DNA from: an uncultured Gemmatimonadota bacterium
GTDB taxonomy: Bacteria; Gemmatimonadota; Gemmatimonadetes; Gemmatimonadales; Gemmatimonadaceae
NCBI GenBank assembly: GCA_946480295.1
Contig: CAMLIT010000047.1
Coordinates: 1 to 29,810, forward strand
Reading direction: 5' to 3'
DNA: 29,810 bases
Below, piece by piece: positions 8,629 through 16,839 of the stretch. The notes below the pieces were generated by a model. It worked only from the letters and a program-made list of their open reading frames with translations, was not told the origin of the DNA and did not search any database. Position numbers and translations under genes: made by a program. Position 1 is the first letter of the stretch. Every line of letters starts with the position of its first letter.

Positions 8629-9732
8629 ATGACCGACGTTTCGCTTCCTCTCGACGACGCTCCGCTCCCCGCCTCCGCCGTCCGCATCCTCCTCGTCGAG
8701 GACGACGAGCCGCTTCGCCGGATGCTCGCCCGCTTCCTCGGCGCCACGGGCTACGTCGTGGACAGCGCCCCGAGCGGCGAGGCCGCGCTCGTCGCGCTCG
8801 CGAGTCGCCGCTACACCGTCATGCTCTGCGACATCCGCATGCCGGGGATGAACGGCCTCGAGGTCCTCACCCGTGCGCTCGCCACCGACCCGGACCTCTG
8901 CGTCCTCATGCTCACCGGCGTCAACGACGCGGCGACGGCGAAGCGCGCGCTGGTCGAGGGAGCGCTGGACTACCTCACCAAGCCCTTCGAGCTGTCGGAT
9001 CTCCAGCTCGCGATCCTCGGCGGCCTCCAGAAGCGCCGCGCGGCGATCGAGCGGCGGCGCCTCGACGAGTGGATCCGCGAGGAGGTGGCGCACCGTACCG
9101 AGGAGCTCGAGCGGGAGAAGACCGCCCTGCGCGACCTCTCCGTCGGGATCGTCGAGACGCTCGTCAACGCGATGGAGGCCAAGGACGTCTACCTGCGCGG
9201 CCACTCGCTGCGCGTCGCCCAGTGCGGCGCGGCGATCGCCACCGAGATGGGGCTCCCCGCCCACGTCGTCGAGCAGGTCCGGCTCGCCGGCCGACTCCAG
9301 GACGTGGGCCGCATCGGCGTGCGCGAGTCCGTCCTCAACAAGCGCGAGACGCTCACCGAGGGGGAGGTCGAGCACATCCGCGACCACGTCCGCATCGGCG
9401 TCGAGATCCTCGCGCCCCTGCACCACCTCGGCGACGTGCTGACCTTCATCGCCGACCACCACGAGCACTGGGACGGCGGCGGCTACCCGCGCGGGCTGCG
9501 CGGGGAGGAGATCTCCATCGGCGGCCGCATTCTCGCCGCCGCCGACACCTTCGACGCCCTCACGAGTCGGCGCCCCTATCGCGAGCCGATGGCGCCGCAG
9601 ACCGCCGTCACGTACATGGAGACGCTCGTCGGGTCGGCGTTCGACCCGCAGGTGTTCGCCGCGCTCGCCCGCGTCGCGCACCGCCACCACCTGCAGTACC
9701 GGCAGACGCCCGGCGGCGGCATCGCCGCCTGA
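8629..9732 (+). CDS. Response regulator with degenerate HD-GYP output domain
   Basis: Residues about 16-130 form a receiver (LLVEDDEP, phosphoacceptor Asp68 in MLCDIRMPG, Thr96, Lys118). A coiled-coil linker (about 134-170) leads to an HD-GYP domain (about 170-350). HD-GYP proteins normally hydrolyse cyclic di-GMP at a metal centre. Here HS at 192, DHHE (276-279), GYP (285-287) and Asp306 are present, but the HDxGK motif reads QDVGR (224-228): the metal-ligand His is Gln and the Lys is Arg. Activity may be lost or altered; binding or protein-interaction roles remain possible. The ATG at 8629 is chosen because the receiver begins shortly after; no clear Shine-Dalgarno is visible. It is divergent from the hybrid kinase and likely takes phosphate from it or a relay. 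Confidence 0.9.
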   Translation: MTDVSLPLDDAPLPASAVRILLVEDDEPLRRMLARFLGATGYVVDSAPSGEAALVALASRRYTVMLCDIRMPGMNGLEVLTRALATDPDLCVLMLTGVNDAATAKRALVEGALDYLTKPFELSDLQLAILGGLQKRRAAIERRRLDEWIREEVAHRTEELEREKTALRDLSVGIVETLVNAMEAKDVYLRGHSLRVAQCGAAIATEMGLPAHVVEQVRLAGRLQDVGRIGVRESVLNKRETLTEGEVEHIRDHVRIGVEILAPLHHLGDVLTFIADHHEHWDGGGYPRGLRGEEISIGGRILAAADTFDALTSRRPYREPMAPQTAVTYMETLVGSAFDPQVFAALARVAHRHHLQYRQTPGGGIAA

Positions 9733-9742
9733 CGCGTCGGCG

Positions 9743-9750
9743 GCCTAACG
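9743..9750 (-). other. Octamer CGTTAGGC (site 3)
   Basis: On the minus strand, the TAG of the octamer is the stop codon of the MFS small subunit gene. Confidence 0.6.
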
Positions 9751-9912
9751 ACGGAACAGGTCGAGCGACTTCACGGCGACCTGCCACACCCCCCAGCCGA
9801 GCGGGATCCCGACCAGCGCCCAGGCGAGGAGGATCTCGACCACCGTGCTGGGGCGCGGGTGCGTGCCGGGCGCCGCGTCCGGCGTCGTCGTCGTCGTGCT
9901 GCGTTCGTCCAT
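9745..9912 (-). CDS. MFS transporter small subunit (55 aa, single membrane helix)
   Basis: This small gene begins 2 nt after the stop codon of the OFA-type transporter gene, so the two are probably translationally coupled. The product has a Thr/Pro-rich cytoplasmic N-terminus (residues 1-22) and one hydrophobic helix (about 24-47: VVEILLAWALVGIPLGWGVW) with a short basic tail. Short single-helix proteins directly downstream of oxalate/formate-type MFS genes are a known family annotated as MFS transporter small subunit. Size, position and helix all fit. Its stop codon TAG is part of a CGTTAGGC octamer (9743-9750 on the opposite strand). Its mechanism is not known to me. Confidence 0.75.
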   Translation of the reverse strand: MDERSTTTTTPDAAPGTHPRPSTVVEILLAWALVGIPLGWGVWQVAVKSLDLFRR

Positions 9913-9914
9913 GA

Positions 9915-11285
9915 TCACGCCTCCGCGAGCGCCGGCCCCTCGCCACCGAGCTGCGGCGCGGCGAGCGGCCTGACGAGGAAGTTGCACACGAGCCCGACGA
10001 GGAGCAGCCCCGCCATGATGTGCATCGTGACGGTGTACGCGTCCGCCTTCGCCACGCCGTGCTCGATCTGGTACTCCCGGATGTAGTTCACGAGCACGGG
10101 GCCGAGCACGCCGGCGACGGACCACGCGGTGAGCAGCCGGCCGTGGATGGCGCCGACCTGCATCGTGCCGAAGAGGTCGCGCAGGTACGCCGGGATCGTC
10201 GCGAAGCCGCCGCCGTACATGCTGATGATGACGACGTAGCCGACGACGAACAGCGCCACGCTCCCGGCGCGCCCCGTCGCCGGCACGAGCGCGTACAGCG
10301 CGGCGCCGAGCAGGAAGAAGGTCGCGTACGTGCGCTTGCGTCCCACGTAGTCGGAGAACGACGACCAGAAGAAGCGGCCGCCCATGTTCGCGAGGCTGAG
10401 GAGCCCGACGAATCCCGCCGCCGCGCTCACCGCGATCGCGCCCGGGAACATCTCCTGGATCATCGGCGACGCCTGCCCGAGCACGCCGATGCCCGCCGTG
10501 ACGTTGAGGCAGAGCACCGCCCAGAGAAGCCAGAACTGCGGCGTCCGCACCGCGGCGTCCACCGTCACCTCGCTCGCCGCGGCGAGATGCTCCGGCTGCG
10601 CCGCCGGGACGAACCCCGCCGGCAGCCAGCCCGCGCGCGGCACCCGCACGGTGAACACGCCGAACATCATGCACGCGAAGTACAGCACGCCCATCGTCAC
10701 GAACGTCGCCGCCACGCCCGGCGAGGTCGGCGTGCGGAAGTACGCCATCAGCGTCGTCGACAGCGGCGACGCGATCATCGCGCCTCCGCCGAAGCCCATG
10801 ATGGCGAGCCCCGTCGCCATCCCCGGCCGGTCGGGGAACCACTTGATGAGCGTCGAGACCGGCGAGATGTAGCCGAGCCCGAGGCCGATCCCACCCAGCA
10901 CGCCGTAGCCGAGGAGCAGGAGCCAGAACTGGTGCGTCGCGACGCCGAGCGCGGCGACGAGGAAGCCGCCCCCGAAGCAGCACGCCGACGCGAACATCGC
11001 GCGTCGCGGGCCGACGCGCTCCAGCCACGCGCCGAACACCGCGGCCGAGAGTCCGAGGAACACGATCGCCAGGGAGAAGACCCAGCCGATGGTGCTCAGC
11101 TTCCAGTCGTCAGGCGCGGAGGCCGTGTGGCCGATGAGCTTCGATAGCGGCAGGTTGAAGACGCTGAAGGCGTACGCCTGCCCGATGGAGAGATGGATCG
11201 CCAGTGCCGCGGGAGGTACGAGCCAGCGCGAGTACCCCGGCTTCGCGATCGAGTGATCGCGGTCGAGGAACGACAGGATGGACAT
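9915..11285 (-). CDS. OFA family MFS transporter (oxalate/formate antiporter-like)
   Basis: The 456-residue protein has about 12 hydrophobic helices. Early features are AIHLSIGQAYAFSVFNLPLSKLIG (a hallmark region of the OFA family), the GAWLERVGPRRAMF loop of MFS proteins between helices 2 and 3, and GIGLGLGYISPVSTLIKWFPDRPGMATGLAIMGFGGGA. The second half has NMGGRFFWSSFSDYVGRKRTY, equivalent to the repeated loop. OFA carriers exchange small organic anions such as oxalate and formate, but many members have other monocarboxylate substrates, so none is assigned here. GGAG lies about 10-14 nt before the ATG at 11285. It forms a two-gene operon with the small subunit at 9745-9912. Confidence 0.9.
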   Translation of the reverse strand: MSILSFLDRDHSIAKPGYSRWLVPPAALAIHLSIGQAYAFSVFNLPLSKLIGHTASAPDDWKLSTIGWVFSLAIVFLGLSAAVFGAWLERVGPRRAMFASACCFGGGFLVAALGVATHQFWLLLLGYGVLGGIGLGLGYISPVSTLIKWFPDRPGMATGLAIMGFGGGAMIASPLSTTLMAYFRTPTSPGVAATFVTMGVLYFACMMFGVFTVRVPRAGWLPAGFVPAAQPEHLAAASEVTVDAAVRTPQFWLLWAVLCLNVTAGIGVLGQASPMIQEMFPGAIAVSAAAGFVGLLSLANMGGRFFWSSFSDYVGRKRTYATFFLLGAALYALVPATGRAGSVALFVVGYVVIISMYGGGFATIPAYLRDLFGTMQVGAIHGRLLTAWSVAGVLGPVLVNYIREYQIEHGVAKADAYTVTMHIMAGLLLVGLVCNFLVRPLAAPQLGGEGPALAEA

Positions 11286-11446
11286 CCGGCCATTCTCCGT
11301 GAGAGCGTCGCGACAGTATGCTGCCGCGCGCTGCTCCGGGAAAGCGCGCGTTGCTCTCGCTGCCGTCGCGCGCGACGCCCGCGCGACAGACCGCGGCCGG
11401 CTACCTCATACCACTGGCCGACTGGTCCGCTGATCGACCGATCGTC

Positions 11447-12088
11447 TCAAGCCGCGCGTGGCAGGTCGGCCGCCGGCGTTGTTGCACCGTCTCGCACCGA
11501 CACGAGCCGCAGCTGCGCCAGGATGGCCGTCGCCCGGTCGAGGATCGCGCGTCCCCACGGCTGTCGAATCGCCCACACGACTACGGTGCTCACGCCGGCG
11601 CCGAGGAGCGCGCCCCCGAGCACGTCCCCCGGATAGTGCGCGCCGACGTACACGCGCGCGATCGCGACCCACGCCGCGAGCAGCACGAGCCCCGTCCCGA
11701 TACGCCGGTGGAAGGCGAGGATCATCGCCGCGATCGCGAAGGTGAGCGTCGCGTGATCGCTCGGGAACGACGTGTCCGTCGAGTGGTGGATGAGCAGCGT
11801 GGCGTGACCGGCCAGGAAGGGCCGTACGCGCGGCAGCGCATCGCCGACGATCTGGCCGATGCCCAGCGCGAGGAGCGCGGAGCCGCCCGCCAGGATCGCG
11901 GGAATCTGGAAGCTGCGCTTCCACGAGGCCCAGAGGGCGACGAGCACGACCGCGAAGAGCAGCGGCGAGAGTTGCGCCGCCGCGATCATCGCGAGGTCGA
12001 GCACCGGATGGTGTCCGGCGAGCCCGTTCACGGCACGGAAGAGCCTGGCGTCGAGGGCGCCCGCGGAGGCGATCATGCTCGTGTCCAT
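11447..12088 (-). CDS. PAP2-family membrane phosphatase
   Basis: The 213-residue protein has about six hydrophobic segments. The acid-phosphatase motifs appear in order: motif 1 region GDALPRVRPF (about 85-94), motif 2 FPSDHA, and motif 3 ARVYVGAHYPGD. The family cleaves phosphate from lipid or polyprenyl phosphates outside the membrane; the short form resembles undecaprenyl-diphosphate phosphatases of the BcrC/YbjG type. The first motif normally reads K-x6-RP, and here the Lys position appears to be Gly, although the RP is kept. The conserved His of motif 2 and the His/Asp of motif 3 are intact. The ATG at 12088 gives MDTSMIASAG before the first helix. It lies downstream of a histidine kinase gene on the same strand with 53 bp between them. 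Confidence 0.82.
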   Translation of the reverse strand: MDTSMIASAGALDARLFRAVNGLAGHHPVLDLAMIAAAQLSPLLFAVVLVALWASWKRSFQIPAILAGGSALLALGIGQIVGDALPRVRPFLAGHATLLIHHSTDTSFPSDHATLTFAIAAMILAFHRRIGTGLVLLAAWVAIARVYVGAHYPGDVLGGALLGAGVSTVVVWAIRQPWGRAILDRATAILAQLRLVSVRDGATTPAADLPRAA

Positions 12089-12141
12089 GGTCGGTACTAC
12101 ACCGCGGAACGCGGTTCGGCTCCGGCCGTCAAGCGCGGCGT

Positions 12142-13710
12142 TCAGGCGCGCGGCAGGACGAGCGTGAAGGTCGTGCCGATCCCCGGCTCGCTCTCGGCGC
12201 TCAGCTCCCCGCCCATGCCGCGCGCGAGGTCGCGGCTGATCGCCAGCCCGAGGCCGACGCCGTCGTGCGGCGCCCGGGGGCGCGTGGCGAGCTGCACGAA
12301 CGGCTCGAAGATCTCCTCCAGCTTCGCCGCGTCGATGCCGATGCCCGTATCGCGGACGCACACCCGGGCCAGGCGCGGATCGTGGGGGCTGGCGCCGGAC
12401 TCGACGACGATCTCGCCGCCGGGCGGGGTGAACTTGATCGCGTTGGTGAGGAGGTTGACGAGGATCTGCTCGACCTTGCTGCGGTCCGCGCGCACGGTCA
12501 CCGGCGCGCCGCCCGCATCGCCCCTCGCCGCGCGGCACGTGAGCGAGCCGCCCGTGACGAGGGGCTCGAGCATCGAGGTGACGTCCTCCACGACCGGCGC
12601 GAGCGCGACGTCCGCGATCGCGTACTCGACGCGCCCGCTCTCGATGCGCACGAGGTTGAGGACGTCGTTGATCAGCGTGAGGAGCTGCTGCTGGTTGCTG
12701 CGCACACGCCGGAGTGCCTCCTGCTGCGCCGTGCTGACGGGCCCGTGGATGCCCATCTCCACGAGCTGCACGTGCCCCGCGATCGCGTTGAGCGGCGTGC
12801 GGAGCTCGTGGCTCATCACGGCGAGGAAGTCGCTCTTCGCCCGGTTCGCCGCCTCCGCCTCCTGGCGCGCGGCGTGTTCGCTCTCCAGGAGCCGTTCGCG
12901 CTCGGCGAGCACCGCCTCGAGGTCGCGCCGGCTCGCGATCAGCGCCTCCTCCGCGGCCTGCCGCGCCGTCAGCGCATCGCGCAGCCGGCGCTCCAGCTCC
13001 TTCCGCTGCTCGATCTCCGCCTCGAGCATCTGCGCCCGCTGGCGCAGGAAGAGGATCTCGTGCGCGTCCGCCCGCGCGTCCGCCCGCGCGTTCGGGCGCC
13101 CGTGCCGCTCGGGCACGAGCACGTGCGTGTGTTGCGCGCAGACGGCGCGGAAGTGCTCCGCGTCCGACGCCTTGTAGAAGTGGCCCATCGCGTACGCACA
13201 GAGCAGCGAGAACTCGTACCGCGACGCGAGCCCGTTCCACAGCTCCTCGAGCCGGATGGCGCCCTCGGTGTTGCCGCGCGTCCAGAGCAGGTCCACCATC
13301 TCGCCGTACATGCGGAGCACGGTGTCGGCGCGCCCGCTGATCGTGCGCTCGACGCTGCGGCCGATCAGCGCGTCGAAGCGCCTCGCGTCCGGCACCGACT
13401 CGACGACGATCTCCGACAGCGCATCATCCGCATCCACCCAGGCCAGCTGACCGGTGCGCGTGACCTGGTCGAGATCGAAGCCCTCGAGGCCGAGCCTTGC
13501 CGAGAACGCCTCCCGGTGCGACTTGGTCGCGACGAGGATGACCGGCTCGCCGACCGTCAGCCCGGCGGCGACGAAGTCGGCCACGGCCGCGACGAGGAAC
13601 GACTCGTCCTCGTAGAACTGGACACTGTGCCCAGGCGTCGTCGGGGCGAGCAGAAGCTCGTGGCTGGACGGCTTGCCGGCTCCGTCCGGTCGGGCACGAA
13701 TGGGTTGCAT
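12142..13710 (-). CDS. MEDS-domain sensor histidine kinase
   Basis: The 522-residue protein has an N-terminal MEDS (DcmR-type sensory) domain at about 26-190, recognisable by HSVQFYEDESFLVAAVADFVAAGL, GEPVILVATKSHREAF and LCAYAMGHFYKA. A long coiled coil follows (about 217-298), then a HisKA domain with SHELRTPLN (acceptor His301) and a HATPase domain with Asn423 (NLLTNAIKF), DTGIG (454-458) and GVGLGL (484-489). There is no receiver and no membrane helix. MEDS domains occur in sensors of one-carbon or chlorinated compounds and in anti-sigma-like regulators, but the ligand here is unknown. The ATG at 13710 gives a short leader before the MEDS domain. No response regulator gene is adjacent, so its partner is elsewhere. 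Confidence 0.88.
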   Translation of the reverse strand: MQPIRARPDGAGKPSSHELLLAPTTPGHSVQFYEDESFLVAAVADFVAAGLTVGEPVILVATKSHREAFSARLGLEGFDLDQVTRTGQLAWVDADDALSEIVVESVPDARRFDALIGRSVERTISGRADTVLRMYGEMVDLLWTRGNTEGAIRLEELWNGLASRYEFSLLCAYAMGHFYKASDAEHFRAVCAQHTHVLVPERHGRPNARADARADAHEILFLRQRAQMLEAEIEQRKELERRLRDALTARQAAEEALIASRRDLEAVLAERERLLESEHAARQEAEAANRAKSDFLAVMSHELRTPLNAIAGHVQLVEMGIHGPVSTAQQEALRRVRSNQQQLLTLINDVLNLVRIESGRVEYAIADVALAPVVEDVTSMLEPLVTGGSLTCRAARGDAGGAPVTVRADRSKVEQILVNLLTNAIKFTPPGGEIVVESGASPHDPRLARVCVRDTGIGIDAAKLEEIFEPFVQLATRPRAPHDGVGLGLAISRDLARGMGGELSAESEPGIGTTFTLVLPRA

Positions 13711-13739
13711 GATCGGATCCCGCTGCGCGCACGGACACG

Positions 13740-13767
13740 GCGCCCGGCCACGAGAAGGGCCGGGCGC
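13740..13767. promoter_or_regulatory. Strong hairpin in the leader between divergent genes
   Basis: The arms at 13740-13749 and 13758-13767 pair perfectly over 10 bp with an 8-nt loop. It is 30 bp upstream of the MEDS kinase start on the minus strand and about 215 bp upstream of the divergent membrane gene, so it is not at a gene end. It could be a structured 5' leader or operator-like palindrome; its role is inferred from position only. Confidence 0.35.
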
Positions 13768-13940
13768 GTGTCGTGCTGGTCGTGAGCGGCTGGCCCGGGC
13801 AGCAGCATTCCGAATGTTCGTGCCCGTCACCGTACCGGGCTCGCTGAGGCGACCCGGACCAGCCGCATGCCGCTTCCGACAGTGCTGCAGGAATCGCACC
13901 GCGTTCGCCCGCGCCGGCCAAACGATCCCGGCGACCGGGC

Positions 13941-13948
13941 TATATTTG
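13941..13948 (+). promoter_or_regulatory. Candidate promoter element TATATTTG
   Basis: TATATTTG is an AT-rich island in GC-rich sequence, 33 nt before the ATG of the membrane protein gene at 13981. It matches the Bacteroidetes-type -7 element TAnnTTTG exactly, and the first six bases also fit a sigma-70 -10 box. No convincing TTTG or TTGACA upstream element is visible, so support rests on this element and its position. Confidence 0.4.
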
Positions 13949-13980
13949 GACCACCAACTCAACGGAGTGGCCTCGGCTCG

Positions 13981-14355
13981 ATGCGAACCGCGACAGTGGC
14001 GGCCCAGATGCTCGTGCGCCTGCTGGGCGTCGTCCTGATCGTTCTCGGCGTGCTGTTCTGGACCGGCATCGCCCGGTCCCTCATCCCCCTCCACATGCTG
14101 CTCGGCCTCCTGCTCGTGCTCGCCCTCTGGGTGCTCGCCGCCCTCGGCGCGCGGGCGCGCGTCGGCACGGGGCTCGTCGTCGTCGCCGTGCTCTGGGGAA
14201 TCGTCGTCCTCGTCGTCGGGATGGTACAGACGCGCCTCCTGCCGGGCGCGGCGCACTGGGTGATCCAGGTGCTGCACCTCGTCATCGGCCTCGTCGCGAT
14301 GTCGTTCGCCGAGGTCGTCGCCGGCCGGATCAAGCGGGGGACGGCAGCCGCCTGA
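13981..14355 (+). CDS. Four-helix integral membrane protein, unknown function (124 aa)
   Basis: The product is almost entirely hydrophobic, with four predicted helices (about 10-30, 35-56, 62-82 and 90-112) and a basic C-terminus (GRIKRGTAAA). His residues lie near helix ends at 38, 92 and 99, so cofactor binding is conceivable, but I see no family signature. ATG 13981 is preferred over an upstream in-frame ATG because hydrophobicity starts right after it and a candidate promoter lies at 13941. A weak GGAG lies about 17 nt upstream. It converges with the TonB-C gene with a 13-bp gap. Confidence 0.7.
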   Translation: MRTATVAAQMLVRLLGVVLIVLGVLFWTGIARSLIPLHMLLGLLLVLALWVLAALGARARVGTGLVVVAVLWGIVVLVVGMVQTRLLPGAAHWVIQVLHLVIGLVAMSFAEVVAGRIKRGTAAA

Positions 14356-14368
14356 GCCCCGCGGCGCG

Positions 14369-15226
14369 TCAGCGCGCGGGCGCGAAGTCGAAGGGGATGG
14401 CGCCGTGGAAGGGCACGGCGCATCCGTCGACGATGGCCGGCGTGAAGCGCCAGCCGGTGAAGACCGCGAGCACCGCGCGCGCGAAGCTCGCGTCCGTGGC
14501 GCGCCGCACGGACAGCGTCGCGGGGATCACCTTCCCCGTGCCGTCGACGACGAACGACAGCTCGACGCGCCCCGCCGTCCCCGACCCGCGCAGCTCGTCC
14601 GTATAGCGCGGCAGGCGCTCCGCCGCGGCGGGCGCGAGCTGCCGGTCGAGCCGGCGCAGCGGCACGCGCGCCCGCAGCACGGGCGTCCCGCGGGCGCGGG
14701 CCGAATCGCTCGCCGCCAGCACGAGCCGCAGGGGGACGGTATCGCCGCGCGCCGACGACGGCAGCGGCACGAACGTGCCGAGCGAGTCCGCGGCGTGGAT
14801 CGCCGCGAGCACCGCGCGATCGAGCAGCGGATTGAGCGACGTCGTGAGGACGCGCGCGTCCACCACGCCGCCGCGGTGATCCATCGTGATGCCGTACAGC
14901 GCGTCGAGATCGAGGTGGGCGCCCGTCACGTGCTCCGCGTCGTCGCCCGGCATGCGGTGCCCGATGTACGCTTCCATCCCGAGCGGCGTCGGCACGGCGA
15001 TCACCGACGCGATCTCCGCGGCGATCCTCGCCCCGTACTCCGCGGGCACGCCCTCGTCGGCGGTGACGGGCTGCACGACCGCCGTGACGAGCAGCGTGAC
15101 CGAGTCCTTCGTCGCCGCGTTCGCCGTCGCGCACGCGCGTCCACGCTGGCCGCGAGCGTCGCGCGCGCCGGCGGCGGTGCACAGGACGATGGCGAGGAGC
15201 GCGCCTGCCTGACGACGATGCCGCAT
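14369..15226 (-). CDS. Secreted protein with TonB C-terminal-type domain
   Basis: The 285-residue product has a signal peptide (MRHRRQAGALLAIVLCTAAGARDARG). The last 80 residues look like a TonB_C fold: GRVELSFVVDGTGKVIPATLSV, then a helix (FARAVLAVFTGWRFTPA) and a final strand. Residues about 85-160 (YGITMDHRGGVVDARVLTTSLNPLLDRAVLAAIHAADSL) look like a divergent first copy of the same fold. There is no N-terminal membrane anchor of the ExbB-partner type and no Pro-rich spacer, so it is unlikely to be a classical TonB energy transducer; it is a periplasmic protein using that domain. It lies 37 bp downstream of the TPR gene on the same strand and is probably co-transcribed with it. Confidence 0.75.
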   Translation of the reverse strand: MRHRRQAGALLAIVLCTAAGARDARGQRGRACATANAATKDSVTLLVTAVVQPVTADEGVPAEYGARIAAEIASVIAVPTPLGMEAYIGHRMPGDDAEHVTGAHLDLDALYGITMDHRGGVVDARVLTTSLNPLLDRAVLAAIHAADSLGTFVPLPSSARGDTVPLRLVLAASDSARARGTPVLRARVPLRRLDRQLAPAAAERLPRYTDELRGSGTAGRVELSFVVDGTGKVIPATLSVRRATDASFARAVLAVFTGWRFTPAIVDGCAVPFHGAIPFDFAPAR

Positions 15227-15263
15227 GTCAGCCGCCGGCCCGCCGTCGCCGGCGGTCCGGCAC

Positions 15264-16202
15264 CTACCGGAGCTGCTCCAGCCGCGCGCTCACGCGCGCG
15301 CCGAGCACCTGGTCGCCGACCCGGTCGGCCAGCTCCCGCGCGCGCTCGTAGCACCGGATCGCCGTCTCGAGGTGGTCGTCGCGCATCGCGTTGAGCTGCC
15401 CCATGATCTCGAGGCATTCCGCCTGGCGCAGCTCGTTGCGCGTCGCCGAGAAGTGCCCGAGCGCCTCGCCGAGGAGCGCCTCCGCCTCCTCGAGGCGGTG
15501 CAGGTCCACGAGCGCGTGGGCCTTGTTCTGGATCGCGAGGATCAGGATGTCGAGCGCGTCCACCGCGCGCGCCACCGACTCGGCGCGGGTGCCCAGCTCC
15601 AGCGCGCGCACCGCGTCGCCGCCGTCGCGCGCCGCGGCGGACGCGTTGTTCAGCGCGATGCCGATGCCCAGGGTGTACTCCGCCTCCTCGAACGCCGTCA
15701 CGCTGTCGGAGAAGAGCCGTTCGGCGCGCGCGAAATCGCTCTGCTGGGCGGCGATCGCGCCCAGGTTCTGGAGCAGGATGCCGCGCACCCGCGGCGTGCG
15801 GGCGTGCGCGAGCGCCGCCCGCGCCAGCGATTCAGCCTCCGGGAACATCCCCCGGAGCTGCCAGACGCCGACCTCGACGTTCATCGCCTCCGCGACGAGG
15901 TCCTCCTCGCCCACGCCCTCGGCGAGGCGCACCGCCTCGCGCGACTCGCGCACGGCATCGTCCCACTGGCACATGCTGCGATAGACGCGGGCGAGGCGCA
16001 GGTGCGCCTCCGCGTGCTCGGCGGAGGTGGCGCCGGCCGTCAGCGCCGCTTCGTACGCGGCGATGGCGCGCGCGCCGAGCCCCGCCTGCTCGTAGCGCAA
16101 GCCGCCGTCGAGGTGCACGCGGGCGCCCAGCAGGGGCGGTCCGCCCGCGCCGTTCAGTGGCAGGTTGGCTTCCGACGCCGCGTCGCTAGTAGGCGACGGC
16201 AT
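15264..16202 (-). CDS. Tetratricopeptide-repeat protein (312 aa)
   Basis: Repeated 34-40-residue helix pairs with the TPR pattern run through the protein: ARAIAAYEAALTAGA, EAHLRLARVYRSMCQWDDAVRESREAVRLAE, AESLARAALAHA, ILLQNLGAIAAQQSDFARAERLFSDSV, IALNNASAAARDGGDAVRALELG and AIRCYERARELADRVGD. There is no signal peptide or membrane helix, so it is a cytoplasmic scaffold-type protein, similar to the TPR parts of regulators that lack a DNA-binding domain. The ATG at 16202 overlaps the end of the upstream gene by 17 bp, which implies coupled translation. The partner is unknown. Confidence 0.82.
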   Translation of the reverse strand: MPSPTSDAASEANLPLNGAGGPPLLGARVHLDGGLRYEQAGLGARAIAAYEAALTAGATSAEHAEAHLRLARVYRSMCQWDDAVRESREAVRLAEGVGEEDLVAEAMNVEVGVWQLRGMFPEAESLARAALAHARTPRVRGILLQNLGAIAAQQSDFARAERLFSDSVTAFEEAEYTLGIGIALNNASAAARDGGDAVRALELGTRAESVARAVDALDILILAIQNKAHALVDLHRLEEAEALLGEALGHFSATRNELRQAECLEIMGQLNAMRDDHLETAIRCYERARELADRVGDQVLGARVSARLEQLR

Positions 16203-16713
16203 ATCCGGAGAGGTGCCCCGTCGTGAATGTCAGCCGATGAAGGGTCGTGTCCACGGTGCCGCCCATCTGCTGCAGCACCGCGTCCGTCGAGTCGACGTAG
16301 ACCGCCTGCAACGCCGCTCCGGAAGGTATCGCGCCCGCCGGACAGCGCGAGTAGTCGAGCGTCACCTGGACCGGCGTCTGGAAGAGGAAGCTCGTCAGCC
16401 CGACGGCGTGGATCTCGACCTTCATGTCCTGGGACTTCGGCACGACGATCTGGAAGACGGTCGGCTGGAGCACCGCGTTGGCCGGAATCGCGATCGAGTT
16501 GCCGCCGAGCGAGAGCGTGCCCCCGAGCACGCCGATGATGGCCGTCGGCCCGTCGACGGTGCTGTCCACCGGGCAGGCGGCGAGCGTCGGCGCCGCGACC
16601 ACGTCCCGTCGAGGAGGTCCCGCCAGCCCGGGCGATGACGCCGGCTGGTCGCAAGCGATCGCGGTCCCGATCACCGAGGCGGTGATGATCCAGGTTAAAC
16701 GTTGCAGTCGCAT
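16186..16713 (-). CDS. Secreted ZU5-like beta-domain protein (175 aa)
   Basis: The N-terminus MRLQRLTWIITASVIGTAIAC is a signal sequence with Cys21 in a weak lipobox (AIAC), so lipidation is possible. The centre reads GGTLSLGGNSIAIPANAVLQP, close to the start of ZU5-type domains (GG-x-x-S-x-G-x-V-x-I-P-x-G-A), followed by strands VFQIVVP and VEIHAVGL. It ends with a strand-rich region (HRLTFTTGHLSGYAVAY) similar to the end of such domains in many extracellular bacterial proteins. GAGGAG lies about 13 nt before the ATG at 16713. It is first in a minus-strand cluster with the TPR and TonB-C genes. A structural or adhesive role at the cell surface is inference. Confidence 0.7.
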   Translation of the reverse strand: MRLQRLTWIITASVIGTAIACDQPASSPGLAGPPRRDVVAAPTLAACPVDSTVDGPTAIIGVLGGTLSLGGNSIAIPANAVLQPTVFQIVVPKSQDMKVEIHAVGLTSFLFQTPVQVTLDYSRCPAGAIPSGAALQAVYVDSTDAVLQQMGGTVDTTLHRLTFTTGHLSGYAVAY

Positions 16714-16839
16714 GCCGGAGCTCCTCGACGTTGGGGATGTCTCACGATGAGAATGGCTGAGGTGGGCGTCCCCCGCCCATGATCCCGGTCACAAACCGCG
16801 GGAGCGCCGGTCGCGCGCGCCCGCTCGTCCCGCCGCGCG

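Noticed and set aside
10020..11147. Long open frame (375 codons) on the plus strand opposite the OFA transporter
   Set aside because: Its product is Arg/His/Glu-rich with no known fold, and the opposite strand encodes a clear 12-helix carrier; such frames are expected in GC-rich DNA.
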